A stretch of DNA of 64,000 nt from Sanguibacter inulinus (GCF_013415325.1 NZ_JACBYE010000003.1:1-64000), one strand, 5' to 3'; shown: positions 18,593 to 31,197, counted from the stretch's first letter. Numbers and translations are program-made. Notes: generated by a model not told the origin, from the letters alone.

Positions 18593-19177
18593 ATGACCAC
18601 GACCACGACCGCGCCAGCCGCCGACGTCCTCACGGCCCGCGAACGGCTCGTCCGTGCAGCCCAGGAGCTCTACGGGGAGCAGGGGGTCGACGCGACCACT
18701 CCGCGCCAGGTCCTCGAGCGCAGCGGCGTCGGGCAGGGCAGCCTCTACCACCACTTCCCGAGCAAGACGGACCTCGCACGCACGGCTCTGGTCCGCACCA
18801 CCGAGGAGTCCCTCGACAGGGCCCGCGGGACGCTCGCCGGTGGCGGGAGCTCGAGCGGACGGCTGCGCGCGTACCTCGGGGCGCCGCGCGACGCGCTCGC
18901 AGGCTGCGCCGTGGGCCGCATGACCAGCGATCCCGTCGTCATGGCCGACCCGACGCTGCGTGCACCGCTCGAGGAGTACTTCACGGGGCTGCTCGACCTC
19001 GTGACGCTCGCCCTGTGGGAGCAGGGGTTCTCCGAGACCGAGGCGCACGACCGTGCGATGACCGTCGTCGCGACGGTCCAGGGCGGCTACGTCCTGGCCC
19101 GGGCGCTCGGCGACGACACAGCCCTCGAGCGCGCGCTGCGCGGAGCGCGGACGCTCTGCGGTCTGGAGGAGTCATGA
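18593..19177 (+). CDS. TetR/AcrR-family regulator
   Basis: 194-residue repressor-type protein. The N-terminal HTH is at about 15-60 (RERLVRAAQELYGEQGVDATTPRQVLERSGVGQGSLYHHFPSKTDLA), the rest is a helical ligand domain that includes GCAVGRMTSDP, seen in the TetR subgroup with a conserved Cys. A TACGGT box (18581-18586) stands 6 nt before the ATG, indicating a leaderless transcript. It diverges from the HTH/Clp_N operon and is followed 64 bp later by the flavin oxidase-like gene, which may be its target or a cotranscribed partner. Confidence 0.9.
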   Translation: MTTTTTAPAADVLTARERLVRAAQELYGEQGVDATTPRQVLERSGVGQGSLYHHFPSKTDLARTALVRTTEESLDRARGTLAGGGSSSGRLRAYLGAPRDALAGCAVGRMTSDPVVMADPTLRAPLEEYFTGLLDLVTLALWEQGFSETEAHDRAMTVVATVQGGYVLARALGDDTALERALRGARTLCGLEES

Positions 19178-19241
19178 CTGGTCGTCCGGGTCACGCCGCG
19201 CCCACTTCTCCATCAGCCCTACGTCTCCCGGAGGTCTCGTC

Positions 19242-19934
19242 GTGACTGCGCACCCCACCGCCTCACCCGTCGCTCCCGGCGCTGTCCGCAGACGCCTGCG
19301 CGGCCTCCCCAGCTTCGGGGCAGAGCTCCCGACCTTCGACGTCGCCGCCGCGCCCGCCGTCCCCGAGGCGCTGTTCCTCGAGTGGCTCGAGCACGCCGTC
19401 GACGCCGGGGTGCTCGCCCCGCACGCGGTGACGGTCTCGACCGCCGCGGCCTCGGGGGAGGTCTCGGCCCGCGTCGTGATCCTTAAGGACGTGTCGGACG
19501 AGGGCTGGGTGTTCGCCGGGCAGGCGACGAGCCCCAAGGGCCGCGACCTCGACGAGAACCCGCGTGCTGCGCTGACCTTCTTCTGGCCTGCCGTCGGGCG
19601 GCAGGTCCGGGTGGTCGGTGACGTCGTGCGCCGTCCCGCCGACGAGGCCGCCGCCGACTTCCTCGCGCGTCCGCCGGCGGCCCGCGCCGCGTACCTCGCG
19701 GGGGAGCAGAGCGCACCGATGGCCCCGTCCGACGACCTCTCCGAGGCGCTCGCCGCCGCTGAGGTCGAGGCGGCTGCGCACCCTGACGACGCGTCGCCCG
19801 GGTGGACGCTGTGGTCGGTGCGGCCGGTATCCGTCGAGTTCTGGCAGGCGGACCACAGCAGGGCTCACGTGCGGCTGCGGTACCGGCCGAGCGACGTCGC
19901 GGGGGAGTGGTCGACCGACCGGCTGTGGCCCTGA
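19242..19934 (+). CDS. Pyridoxamine 5'-phosphate oxidase family protein (PdxH/PhzG-like)
   Basis: 230-residue FMN-binding split-barrel protein. The middle follows the PNPOx pattern: ALFLEWLEHAVDAGV, ARVVILKDVSDEGWVFAGQATSPKGRDLDENPRAALTFFW, RQVRVVGDV. It ends in HVRLRYRPS...WSTDRLWP, resembling the C-terminal PdxH motif. The SRPxxSQ segment of true PdxH is changed (ARPPAARAAYLAGEQSAP), so an oxidase acting on another compound, as in PhzG-like enzymes, is possible. The GTG start has GGAGG 7 nt upstream. It follows the TetR gene on the same strand, probably as a two-gene unit. Confidence 0.82.
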   Translation: MTAHPTASPVAPGAVRRRLRGLPSFGAELPTFDVAAAPAVPEALFLEWLEHAVDAGVLAPHAVTVSTAAASGEVSARVVILKDVSDEGWVFAGQATSPKGRDLDENPRAALTFFWPAVGRQVRVVGDVVRRPADEAAADFLARPPAARAAYLAGEQSAPMAPSDDLSEALAAAEVEAAAHPDDASPGWTLWSVRPVSVEFWQADHSRAHVRLRYRPSDVAGEWSTDRLWP

Positions 19935-20035
19935 GCAGCAGTGTCAGGCACTGGCTCGCCTGCGGTGAGGTCTGCGCTCGCACAGGCACTCAGGTCTGAG
20001 CCAGGCGTGCACGCAGCCTCGGCCCGGTCTGAGTG

Positions 20036-20070
20036 CTGGTCTGGTCAGGTCTGCACACTGGTCTGGTCAG
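20036..20070. repeat. Two 13-bp repeats upstream of guaA
   Basis: CTGGTCTGGTCAG occurs at 20036-20048 and 20058-20070, a 22-bp period, about 55 bp before the guaA start. Could be slippage or a binding site; undecided. Confidence 0.45.
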
Positions 20071-20126
20071 TGCTGTACCGCGGACGGTGACCCCAGCCGG
20101 ACTGCGGGACGACTATCCTGGTCCGC

Positions 20127-21707
<1,581 letters not shown>

Positions 21708-21733
21708 CGCTCCGGCTGTAGCCGAGAGCGTCG

Positions 21734-21769
21734 GACGGGCGGTGACGGGACATCCCGTCACCGCCCGTC
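21734..21769 (+). terminator. guaA terminator
   Basis: 16-bp perfect stem (GACGGGCGGTGACGGG at 21734-21749 and its complement at 21754-21769), loop ACAT, 26 nt after the guaA stop codon. Confidence 0.85.
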
Positions 21770-21901
21770 GTGCGTCTGGCGGTGAGGCGGCTGCGTCGCG
21801 CGCCGCCCCCGGGCGGGCGACGTCCCTGCGAGCAGGCCTGACCTTGGCTACGGTGATCCCAGCAGTGCAGTCTTGCAGGGCCAATCTTGAGGGAGATTCT
21901 G

Positions 21902-22774
21902 ATGTCGAGCACAGTCACGATCAGGCAGAGTCGAGGAGTCGGGGTCGTCGGTCTCATCAGCATCATCGCTGGTGTCCTGATGATCATCGCCGGGGGAGTC
22001 ACGTGGTGGGCGGTCGCCGACAAGCTGTCGCAGGAGGGGATCGTGGTGTCCGAGGACGCGTCGTTCCTCGCCGGCAAGAAGGTCAACGACCCGTTCTCGG
22101 CCTTCGCGCAGGCTGAGGTCATCAACAAGCACGCGCTCGAGATGTCCGACGGGCAGACCTACGCGCAGCTCGACCAGGACGACCCGCGCCGCGAGACGGT
22201 GATGAACGCGTCGTTCCTGCGGGCCTCGCTGTTCACGTCTGTGGTGTCCTTCGGCATCGCGGCGCTCGTCGCGGGCCTCGGTGTGCTGTTCATCCTCGTC
22301 GGCTGGGCGCTGCGCAGGGTCGCTGGCGGTCCGCCCGTCGTCGTCGAGACGTCGAGCGGCAGCCGGACCGTGGGCTCGCACCAGGCGTCCTCGGACGAGG
22401 TGCAGACGCGACGCTCCACCCGCGACAAGAACGACAAGCACGAGAAGGACGCCGCGACCACCGTCGTCCCCGAGACGACGAGCCCGGCGACCGCTGCTCC
22501 CGTCACGACGACGTCCGCGACGTCCACGACTGCGACCCAGGAGCCGGTGAGGGTCAGCCGCTCCGACCGCGCCGCGACGCCGTCGCCCGCCCCCGCCGGG
22601 GAGCGGCCCACCACGGGGACGACCCCGGTCGTCACCTCCGGCGAGACCGGGACGGCCGGACCGGCCAAGGACGACAGGCTCGGCGGCTGGGCGTCGCCCG
22701 CCGACCGGGTGACACCGCCTGCCGACCGGACAGCTCCGGGCGAGCCGACGGACGGGACGAACGACAAGGCGTGA
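21902..22774 (+). CDS. Two-helix membrane protein with long disordered tail
   Basis: 290-residue protein. Two hydrophobic segments (about 18-38 and 110-135) bracket a 70-residue extracytoplasmic-type loop (DKLSQEGIVVSEDASFLAGKKVNDPFSAFAQAEVINKHALEM), then a 150-residue Thr/Ala/Pro/Ser-rich tail follows. ATG 21902 was chosen because GAGGGAG stands 6 nt before it; the in-frame TTG at 21887 lacks support. Proteins of this shape are often labelled aromatic ring-opening dioxygenase LigA in databases, but nothing in the sequence is dioxygenase-like. Function unknown. Confidence 0.75.
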   Translation: MSSTVTIRQSRGVGVVGLISIIAGVLMIIAGGVTWWAVADKLSQEGIVVSEDASFLAGKKVNDPFSAFAQAEVINKHALEMSDGQTYAQLDQDDPRRETVMNASFLRASLFTSVVSFGIAALVAGLGVLFILVGWALRRVAGGPPVVVETSSGSRTVGSHQASSDEVQTRRSTRDKNDKHEKDAATTVVPETTSPATAAPVTTTSATSTTATQEPVRVSRSDRAATPSPAPAGERPTTGTTPVVTSGETGTAGPAKDDRLGGWASPADRVTPPADRTAPGEPTDGTNDKA

Positions 22775-22824
22775 CGTCGACCGGCGGGGCTGAGCTCAGA
22801 CGACACGTCTGAGGTCCGCTGAGC

Positions 22825-22866
22825 AGAGAAGAGGCGGGGCCCCCTGAGGGGTCCCGCCTCTTCTCT
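22825..22866. terminator. Long hairpin terminator
   Basis: About 18-19 bp stem: AGAGAAGAGGCGGG at 22825-22838 with its complement at 22853-22866, extended inward by one G-T and four G-C pairs; loop CTGA. The A-rich left arm gives a T-rich right end (TTCTCT), so it resembles an intrinsic terminator for the upstream gene. Confidence 0.85.
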
Positions 22867-22867
22867 G

Positions 22868-25615
<2,748 letters not shown>

Positions 25616-25805
25616 GCCTCGATCCTGGCCCGCCGGGTGCGCCGTCGACCATCGGGTGTGTCCCTGATCCGACCCTGATCCTCGTCGGGGCCGGTCAGGG
25701 GATCGTGGCCTCCAAGTCGTCCACAGCCCTGATCTTTCCCCCTGTCCTCCCCTCTAGAGTGGTCGCGAGGCGCCGGTCGGCGGCGCACCGTGCCACGATC
25801 AGAGG

Positions 25806-27398
25806 GTGACCCCCACCGTGACCGATCCCGGACCCGAGACGTCGACGAGCGCTCCCACGCCGCCCGCCGACCAGACCGGCGTGCCGCCCCGGACGGCCCC
25901 GCGGCTCCCGCTGCGCAGACCGCGCGGAGGCCGGATCCTCGGCGGGGTGTGCCTCGGCGTCGCCGCGCACCTCGACGTGCCCGTCAAGACCGTCCGCATC
26001 CTCATGCTGCTGCTCAGCCTCGTCGGGGGAGCGGGCATCTTCGCCTACGTGTTCCTCTGGACGACGGTCCCGGTCGGTGACCCCGCCCGGGCCGCTGCCG
26101 ACCTGCGCGACCCGGCGCTCGCACGCCTCGCTCCCCGCACCGACCAGGCTCCGGGCCTCGACGCAGCGAGCCCGATGAGCCGGTTGCTCAGCCGCCTCCC
26201 CGTCCGCGACATCCTCGTGGGGTCTCTGCTCCTCGCCGGCGCGAGCGCCCTCGTCGCGAGCCGGTTCGGCGTGACGATCGAGTGGTCGTGGGTGCTGCCT
26301 GTCGTCATCGCCCTCGGCGGCACCGGGCTGGCGTGGAGCCAGCTCGACGCCAGCCAGCGCGGCGACCTGCTGAACCGTGCCGGCGGTCGGACGCCCAACG
26401 GTGTCCTGCGGCTGGTGGGAGGACTCGTCCTGGCGCTCGTCGGCGTGCTGGCCCTGGTCAGCCAGGACATGCCGTCCAGCGCGATGCTCCCTGCAGTCGT
26501 CGCCGCGCTCGCGGTCCTCGCCGGAGCCGCCCTGGTCCTCGCGCCCTGGTGGCTGCGGCTCCTGCGTGAGCTCGGCGAGGAGCGCGCGGCACGAGAGCGG
26601 GCCAACGAGCGTGCTGACATCGCCGCCCACCTGCACGACTCCGTCCTGCAGACCCTCGCGCTCATCCAGCGCAGCGCCGACAGGCCCGGTGAGGTCACCC
26701 GGCTCGCCCGCAACCAGGAGCGCGAGCTCCGGGAGTGGCTGTACGACGACAGGCCCGCGGAGGGGACATCCCTCGCCGCCGACCTCCGGGGTCTCGTCGC
26801 CGACGTCGAGAACCGCATGAGCGAGCGGCTGGGAGGCGACGAGGCCGTGTCGGTCGACGTCGTGGTGGTGGGTGACTGCCCGCCCAACGACGCGACCAGG
26901 GCACTGCTCCAGGCTGCACGAGAGGCGACAGTCAACGCTGTCGTGCACGGACGCCCGCCAGTCTCCGTCTATCTCGAGGTGAGCGAGGCTGCGGCCGAGG
27001 TGTTCATCCGGGACCGCGGGGAGGGCTTTGACGTCGAGGCGATCCCGCACGACAGGTTCGGGGTGCGGGAGTCGATCCTCGGGCGGGTGCAGAGACGCGG
27101 CGGCCAGGCGAGCGTGCGCTCGGGGCCTGGTGGGGGCACGGAGGTCCGTCTGAAGGTCCCGCTCGTCGAGCACAGTGCCGAGGCGTCGCACCCGGCGGCT
27201 GCCCAGGGTGCGCCTCAGGCGGCGACCCCCGGATCGCGTCCGGACGCGAACCCTGTGTCTCGCCATGCTGGAGGTCCGGCGTCCCGTCCGGCGGCTGGCC
27301 CAGCGTCGCGTCCGGCTGGAGCCCCACCGTTGCCTCCGGCGACCTACCCGGCCGCATCCCCGTCAGCACCCTCGACCTCGCAGGAGACCAGCACATGA
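25806..27398 (+). CDS. PspC-domain sensor histidine kinase
   Basis: 530-residue membrane kinase. Residues 38-95 are a PspC domain (RPRGGRILGGVCLGVAAHLDVPVKTVRILMLLLSLVGGAGIFAYVFLWTTVP), followed by three or four helices (about 138-250), a HisKA_3 dimerisation helix with phospho-acceptor His277 (ADIAAHLHDSVLQTL) and a HATPase domain (about 365-460: REATVNAVVHG, RDRGEGFD, GPGGGTEVRLKVP). The last 65 residues are Pro/Ala-rich and repetitive. The GTG start lies 6 nt after CACGAT (25794-25799). The response regulator overlaps by ATGA. PspC sensing suggests a membrane-stress input. Confidence 0.9.
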   Translation: MTPTVTDPGPETSTSAPTPPADQTGVPPRTAPRLPLRRPRGGRILGGVCLGVAAHLDVPVKTVRILMLLLSLVGGAGIFAYVFLWTTVPVGDPARAAADLRDPALARLAPRTDQAPGLDAASPMSRLLSRLPVRDILVGSLLLAGASALVASRFGVTIEWSWVLPVVIALGGTGLAWSQLDASQRGDLLNRAGGRTPNGVLRLVGGLVLALVGVLALVSQDMPSSAMLPAVVAALAVLAGAALVLAPWWLRLLRELGEERAARERANERADIAAHLHDSVLQTLALIQRSADRPGEVTRLARNQERELREWLYDDRPAEGTSLAADLRGLVADVENRMSERLGGDEAVSVDVVVVGDCPPNDATRALLQAAREATVNAVVHGRPPVSVYLEVSEAAAEVFIRDRGEGFDVEAIPHDRFGVRESILGRVQRRGGQASVRSGPGGGTEVRLKVPLVEHSAEASHPAAAQGAPQAATPGSRPDANPVSRHAGGPASRPAAGPASRPAGAPPLPPATYPAASPSAPSTSQETST

Positions 27399-28057
27399 GC
27401 GCCGACCACCCGACCCGAGCCGTCCTCGTCGACGACCACGACATGTTCCGTGCGGGTGTGCGTGCCAGCCTCGACGCCCACGTCGAGGTCGTCGGTGAGG
27501 CGCCGGACGTCGATGCGGCCGTGGCGGTGATCCGGGCGACCATGCCGACAGTCGTGCTGCTCGACGTCCACCTGCCCGGTGGCGGGGGTGGGGGCGGCGC
27601 CGAGGTCATCACACGCTGCGCGGACCTGCTCGCGGGTACCCGCTTCCTCGCGCTGTCTGTCTCGGACGCCGCAGAAGACGTGGTTGCCGTCATCCGTGCC
27701 GGGGCGCGGGGTTACGTGACGAAGGCCATCTCCGGACCGGAGCTGAGCGACGCCATCGACAGGGTCTCCGGAGGGGACGCCGTCTTCTCACCACGCCTCG
27801 CGGGCTTCGTCCTCGACTCCTTCGGGACGCAGGCAGCCGACGTCGCTGTCGCTGACGACGAGCTCGACAGGCTGTCGGCCCGTGAGCAGGAGGTCATGCG
27901 CCTGATCGCCCGCGGGTACTCCTACCGCGAGGTCGCGAGCGAGCTGTTCATCTCCATCAAGACTGTCGAGACCCATGTCTCGGCAGTGCTGCGCAAGCTG
28001 CAGCTGTCGTCGCGGCACGAGCTGACCCGTTGGGCTGCGGCGCGCCGGCTGCTCTGA
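27395..28057 (+). CDS. NarL/LuxR-family response regulator
   Basis: 220-residue DNA-binding partner of the PspC kinase. Receiver domain 1-125 with the acidic pair DDHD and phospho-acceptor Asp57 (VVLLDVHLPGG); C-terminal LuxR-type HTH at about 153-215 (LSAREQEVMRLIARGYSYREVASELFISIKTVETHVSAVLRKL). A run of seven Gly follows the conserved Pro after Asp57, longer than the usual one or two residues there. The ATG overlaps the kinase stop (ATGA). Its targets are probably the divergent PspC operon and its own. Confidence 0.93.
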   Translation: MSADHPTRAVLVDDHDMFRAGVRASLDAHVEVVGEAPDVDAAVAVIRATMPTVVLLDVHLPGGGGGGGAEVITRCADLLAGTRFLALSVSDAAEDVVAVIRAGARGYVTKAISGPELSDAIDRVSGGDAVFSPRLAGFVLDSFGTQAADVAVADDELDRLSAREQEVMRLIARGYSYREVASELFISIKTVETHVSAVLRKLQLSSRHELTRWAAARRLL

Positions 28058-28423
28058 GTGGTCGGTGGGCTATCGCCGCCGCTGCTCAGCCTGTAGTGGT
28101 GGGTGGCGCGTCTGCTGCCCAGACTGTCCAGGCTGCTGCGCGGCGGTTGCTCTGACCGGCCCGGTCGCCGCGCGACAGTCGCTCTGACCGGCCCGGTCGC
28201 CGCGCGACAGTCGCTCCGGCCGGTCCGGTGAGGAAGGTGCACCCGCGAGCGAGGATTTCCCGCGCTGCCGCTCGGCTGCCGTCGGCCTCCGTGACGGCAT
28301 GGACCAGGTGGGCGGGGACGCTCGACGATCCGCGTCGCAGGTCCCGCTCCCGACGGCGAGAACACCGGGTCTGGGTGGCACCGCAAGGTGCGCGACGGGG
28401 GCCACGTCGTGCACGATGGTCCG
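28058..28423. other. Non-coding gap after the response regulator
   Basis: 366 bp without a supported gene. It holds a 32-bp tandem repeat (28149-28212), then 210 bp with nothing recognisable, and a CACGAT box (28412-28417) 6 nt before the next ATG. Confidence 0.6.
28149..28237. repeat. 32-bp tandem repeat with internal palindromes
   Basis: Two identical 32-bp units (28149-28180, 28181-28212) and a degenerate third from 28213. Each unit contains GACCGGCCCGGTC (13-bp palindrome) and a GTCGC/GCGAC inverted pair, so it can form hairpins. Confidence 0.75.
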
Positions 28424-29224
28424 ATGACGCGTGCCACCCCACCTGAAGACCTCGACGGAACCGACCTCGCCGACGGCCTCCCGGTGGACCCTGACGACGC
28501 GCGACCTGTCCTCGTCGCCTGCTCGCACGGGACCGACGACCCCTACGGTCGGGCGGTCATCGCACACCTCGTGGGGCAGGTCCGGACGCTGCTCCCCGAC
28601 GTCGACGTGCTCGAGACCTACGTCGACGTCCAGTACCCGCAGGTCGACGAGGTCGTCGCGTCGATCTCCCCGTCACGACCGGTGGTCATCGTTCCGCTCC
28701 TGCTGTCCGGAGGGTTCCACGTCACCGTCGACATCCGTCAGGCTGTCGAGGCGCGGGTCGCCGCAGGCTCACCGACCATCTCCGCCGGTGCCCTCGGCCC
28801 AGACCCTCGGCTCGCGACGATCCTCGTCGACAGGCTCGACGAGGCAGGTGCGCTGGCAGGGGACTCGGTGGTGGTCGCAGCTGCGGGGTCGAGCGTCGCG
28901 GCCGCGACCCTCGACGTGGACGCCGTCGCGGCCGACGTCGCCGCGGCCTGGGACGGTCCGGTGACTGTCGGCTACTGCTCGGCGGCTGCGCCTCGCGTCG
29001 ACGTCGCCGCTGACCTTGCTCGTGCGTCACTGGGGGGACCGGAGCATGGTCGTGTGGTCCTCGCCTCGTACCTGCTCGCGCCTGGCTTCTTCCAGCGTCG
29101 GCTCGCGAAGGCTGGCGCGGAGATCGTCGCCGAGCCCATCGGAGCGCACCCTCTCGTCGCCCAGATCGTCGTCGACCGTTACGAGGCTGCTCTCGAGACG
29201 CTGCGGAGCCGGTTGACGGTCTGA
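28424..29224 (+). CDS. CbiX/SirB-like sirohydrochlorin chelatase family protein
   Basis: 266-residue cytoplasmic protein of the small chelatase family that inserts Fe or Co into sirohydrochlorin. The metal-site motifs are visible: VACSHGTDDPYGR near residue 29 and VPLLLSGGFHVTVDI near 95; the C-terminal half repeats the fold (VVLASYLLAPGFFQRRLAKAG). The ATG at 28424 follows CACGAT by 6 nt, so it is preferred over the upstream in-frame ATG at 28388. No siroheme, cobalamin, nitrite or sulfite reductase genes are nearby, so the metal and pathway cannot be chosen. Confidence 0.82.
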   Translation: MTRATPPEDLDGTDLADGLPVDPDDARPVLVACSHGTDDPYGRAVIAHLVGQVRTLLPDVDVLETYVDVQYPQVDEVVASISPSRPVVIVPLLLSGGFHVTVDIRQAVEARVAAGSPTISAGALGPDPRLATILVDRLDEAGALAGDSVVVAAAGSSVAAATLDVDAVAADVAAAWDGPVTVGYCSAAAPRVDVAADLARASLGGPEHGRVVLASYLLAPGFFQRRLAKAGAEIVAEPIGAHPLVAQIVVDRYEAALETLRSRLTV

Positions 29225-29249
29225 GGTCGAGCTCGCGGACGCGCACGCA

Positions 29250-29384
29250 CGTCGTGAGTGCGTAGTTGAGAGGTCGAGCCTGTGGACGGGCGCGGGTCAC
29301 GGGTGAGTGGTTGAGAGGTCGAGCCTGACGACGGACGCAGGTCACGGGTGAGTGGCTGAGACGTCGAGACGTCGAGACGTCGAC
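29250..29384. repeat. 45-bp tandem repeat plus octamer run
   Basis: About three units of 45 bp; the landmark GTTGAGAGGTCGAGCCTG occurs at 29265 and 29310 and, changed, at 29355. The last unit ends in three ACGTCGAG/C octamers (29361-29384). The array fills most of the 240-bp gap between the chelatase and arfB genes. Confidence 0.7.
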
Positions 29385-29464
29385 GAGCGGGTGATCTGAC
29401 GCTCTCTCCCCTGGACGTTGTATCGCCTTGCGTCAGCCGGGGGTGGTGCGGGCATGCTTGGGGC

Positions 29465-29905
29465 ATGGATACCCCCGTCCGCGTCACCGACGCACTGAGC
29501 ATCCCCGCGAGCGAGCTCTCGTGGCGGTTCTCGCGGTCTTCGGGACCCGGCGGTCAGGGAGTCAATACCGCAGACAGCCGTGTCGAGCTCCTGTGGGAGC
29601 CCGCGACCTCTGCCGCGGTCGAGGCGTTGCCGCAGGCGCTGCAGGAACGGCTCATGACGCGGCTGCGGGGTTCCCTGGTGAACGGGGCCCTCGTCATCGT
29701 CTCGTCCGAGAACCGTGCTCAGCTGAGAAATCGGGCAACTGCACGAGATCGCCTGGCACAGACCGTGCGCGAGGCCCTCGCGCCTCCGCCGCGGTCGCGT
29801 CGGGCGACCCGACCTACGCGTGGATCCGTCGAGCGCAGACTGACCGCGAAGAAGAACCGTGGCTCGATCAAGGCGGGCCGGTCTTCACGTGGGCACGCGG
29901 ACTGA
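29465..29905 (+). CDS. arfB: ArfB-type peptidyl-tRNA hydrolase (ribosome rescue)
   Basis: 146-residue protein of the YaeJ/ArfB family that releases peptides from ribosomes stalled on messages without a stop codon. It has the release-factor catalytic loop SSGPGGQGVNTADSRVEL (GGQ near residues 29-31) but lacks the codon-recognition domains of full release factors, and ends in a basic tail (RRLTAKKNRGSIKAGRSSRG) that would thread into the mRNA channel. Length fits the family (about 140). CATGCT (29453-29458) lies 6 nt before the ATG, implying a leaderless message. Its stop codon is part of the first unit of a 25-bp repeat array. Confidence 0.92.
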   Translation: MDTPVRVTDALSIPASELSWRFSRSSGPGGQGVNTADSRVELLWEPATSAAVEALPQALQERLMTRLRGSLVNGALVIVSSENRAQLRNRATARDRLAQTVREALAPPPRSRRATRPTRGSVERRLTAKKNRGSIKAGRSSRGHAD

Positions 29906-30021
29906 TCCGTCACGAGGGTGTGCGGACTGATCCGCCACGAGGGCGGGCGGACTGATCCATCGCGTGGGCAAGCGGACTGATTTGTCACGAGGGCGGGCGG
30001 ACTGATCCGCCTGCAGGGGAT
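29897..30021. repeat. Five 25-bp direct repeats starting in the arfB stop codon
   Basis: Units starting GCGGACTGAT at 29897, 29922, 29947, 29972 and 29997, exactly 25 bp apart with no spacers. The second half varies around CCGTCACGAGGGCGG. The TGA of the first unit is the arfB stop. A degenerate sixth copy is visible near 30076-30100. Rest of the gap to 30163 holds only the promoter of the next gene. Confidence 0.85.
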
Positions 30022-30163
30022 GCATGGAAATCTGCAGTGACACATCGTGTGGCCTGGCTGGTCGCGTCCCAGTCGCACTCTGATCCACCGCGTGGTCGCG
30101 GATCGTCGTCACACGGCCACTACGAGAGGTGATTTTCTGACGACAAGTCATTAAGATCTGAGC

Positions 30164-30511
30164 ATGGACTTCCTCTACAACCTCCTCCTCGTCCTCCACC
30201 TCGTCGGTTGGGCCATCGTGCTCGGTGGGTACATCGCCACGATCCGCCAGCCAGGGGTCTACCGCGGTACTTTCCACGGCGCTGCGACGGCGCTCGTCAC
30301 CGGCGTCCTCATGGTCGGTCTGGCCGAGTCGGTCGACTCGCTCGACAAAGACCCGTCGATGGTCAAGATCGGGATCAAGCTCGTCATCGCCCTGGTCGTC
30401 ACCGTGCTCGCACTCGTCGCGAAGAAGAGAGGCGACGCCGTAGCCCCTGCGGTCAAGCACACGATCGGCGGACTGACCCTGGTCAACGTCGTGATCGCTG
30501 TCTTCGTCTGA
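30164..30511 (+). CDS. Small membrane protein, unknown function
   Basis: 115-residue protein with three or four hydrophobic segments (about 4-24, 42-58, 68-86, 96-114) and short polar loops (YIATIRQPGVYRGTFHG; ESVDSLDKDPSMVKIG). It looks like the small integral-membrane proteins common in actinobacteria, not assigned to a process. TAAGAT (30152-30157) is 6 nt before the ATG, so it is probably transcribed as a leaderless single gene. Confidence 0.75.
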   Translation: MDFLYNLLLVLHLVGWAIVLGGYIATIRQPGVYRGTFHGAATALVTGVLMVGLAESVDSLDKDPSMVKIGIKLVIALVVTVLALVAKKRGDAVAPAVKHTIGGLTLVNVVIAVFV

Positions 30512-30648
30512 GGCGTTCCGGCTGATCCTCGCTCTCGGAGTCGAGGTGGAGCGCTCCCTGGGGGGAGTGAGCGCGTTCTCCGCGTCACCGCGGCCAGCCA
30601 CAAAAAACTCTCGCGGGCTCCGGGGCTCGAGGGCTAGCGTCGTGCGCG

Positions 30649-31197
30649 ATGACCACGATCCAGATACTCCTGCTCGGCGGTGCTTCAGGGACAGGCAAGA
30701 CGACTGTCGGATGGGAGCTCTCCGCGATCCTCGAGCAGCGCTGCGTGGCTCACTGCGTGATCGACGGCGACACCCTCGGGCACATCTTCCCCGCGCCGCC
30801 CGGAGACCCTTCACGATCGGGGATCGTCGAGAGGAACCTTGCGAGTGTGTGGTCTGGGTTTGCCGAGGTCGGTCAGACGCGGCTGATCTACACCAACACC
30901 GTGAGTGTTCTCGAAGAAGAGATGATCCGGCGGGCGGTCCGCGCATCGTCTGCCGGAGGTGTGGTGTCGTCCGAGGTCGAGTTCACCAGCGTGGTCCTCG
31001 TCGCTGGTGCCAGGACCGTCGCTCAGCGTCTTGCGCGGCGCGAGACTGGTGATCGGGTGGACCTGCACATCGACCGCAGCCTCCGTGCCGCGATGCTGCT
31101 GCAGCAGCGCGCGTCGAAGTCTGTCGTCGTGATCTCCACCGACGGTCGCGCAGTCGAGGACGTCGCTCTCGAGGTGCTCGACGCCACGGGCTGGTGA
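30649..31197 (+). CDS. P-loop kinase-like ATPase, unknown substrate
   Basis: 182-residue protein with a Walker A motif close to the N-terminus (LLLGGASGTGKTTVGWEL, residues 7-24), an acidic motif VIDGDTLGHIFP near 39, and a basic lid-like region (RTVAQRLARRETGDRVDLHIDRS). This is the build of small nucleotide, shikimate or adenylylsulfate-type kinases, or of AAA_33-type zeta-like kinases. Substrate residues do not decide between these. TAGCGT (30635-30640) is 8 nt before the ATG. It is alone between a membrane protein and a convergent DUF222-HNH gene. Confidence 0.75.
   Translation: MTTIQILLLGGASGTGKTTVGWELSAILEQRCVAHCVIDGDTLGHIFPAPPGDPSRSGIVERNLASVWSGFAEVGQTRLIYTNTVSVLEEEMIRRAVRASSAGGVVSSEVEFTSVVLVAGARTVAQRLARRETGDRVDLHIDRSLRAAMLLQQRASKSVVVISTDGRAVEDVALEVLDATGW

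Noticed and set aside
21902-22774. Aromatic ring-opening dioxygenase LigA
   Set aside because: A label often given to such proteins. The sequence has two membrane helices and a disordered tail, no dioxygenase motif.
29897-30021. CRISPR array
   Set aside because: The 25-bp units are directly adjacent with no spacers between them, and there are no cas genes in the window.
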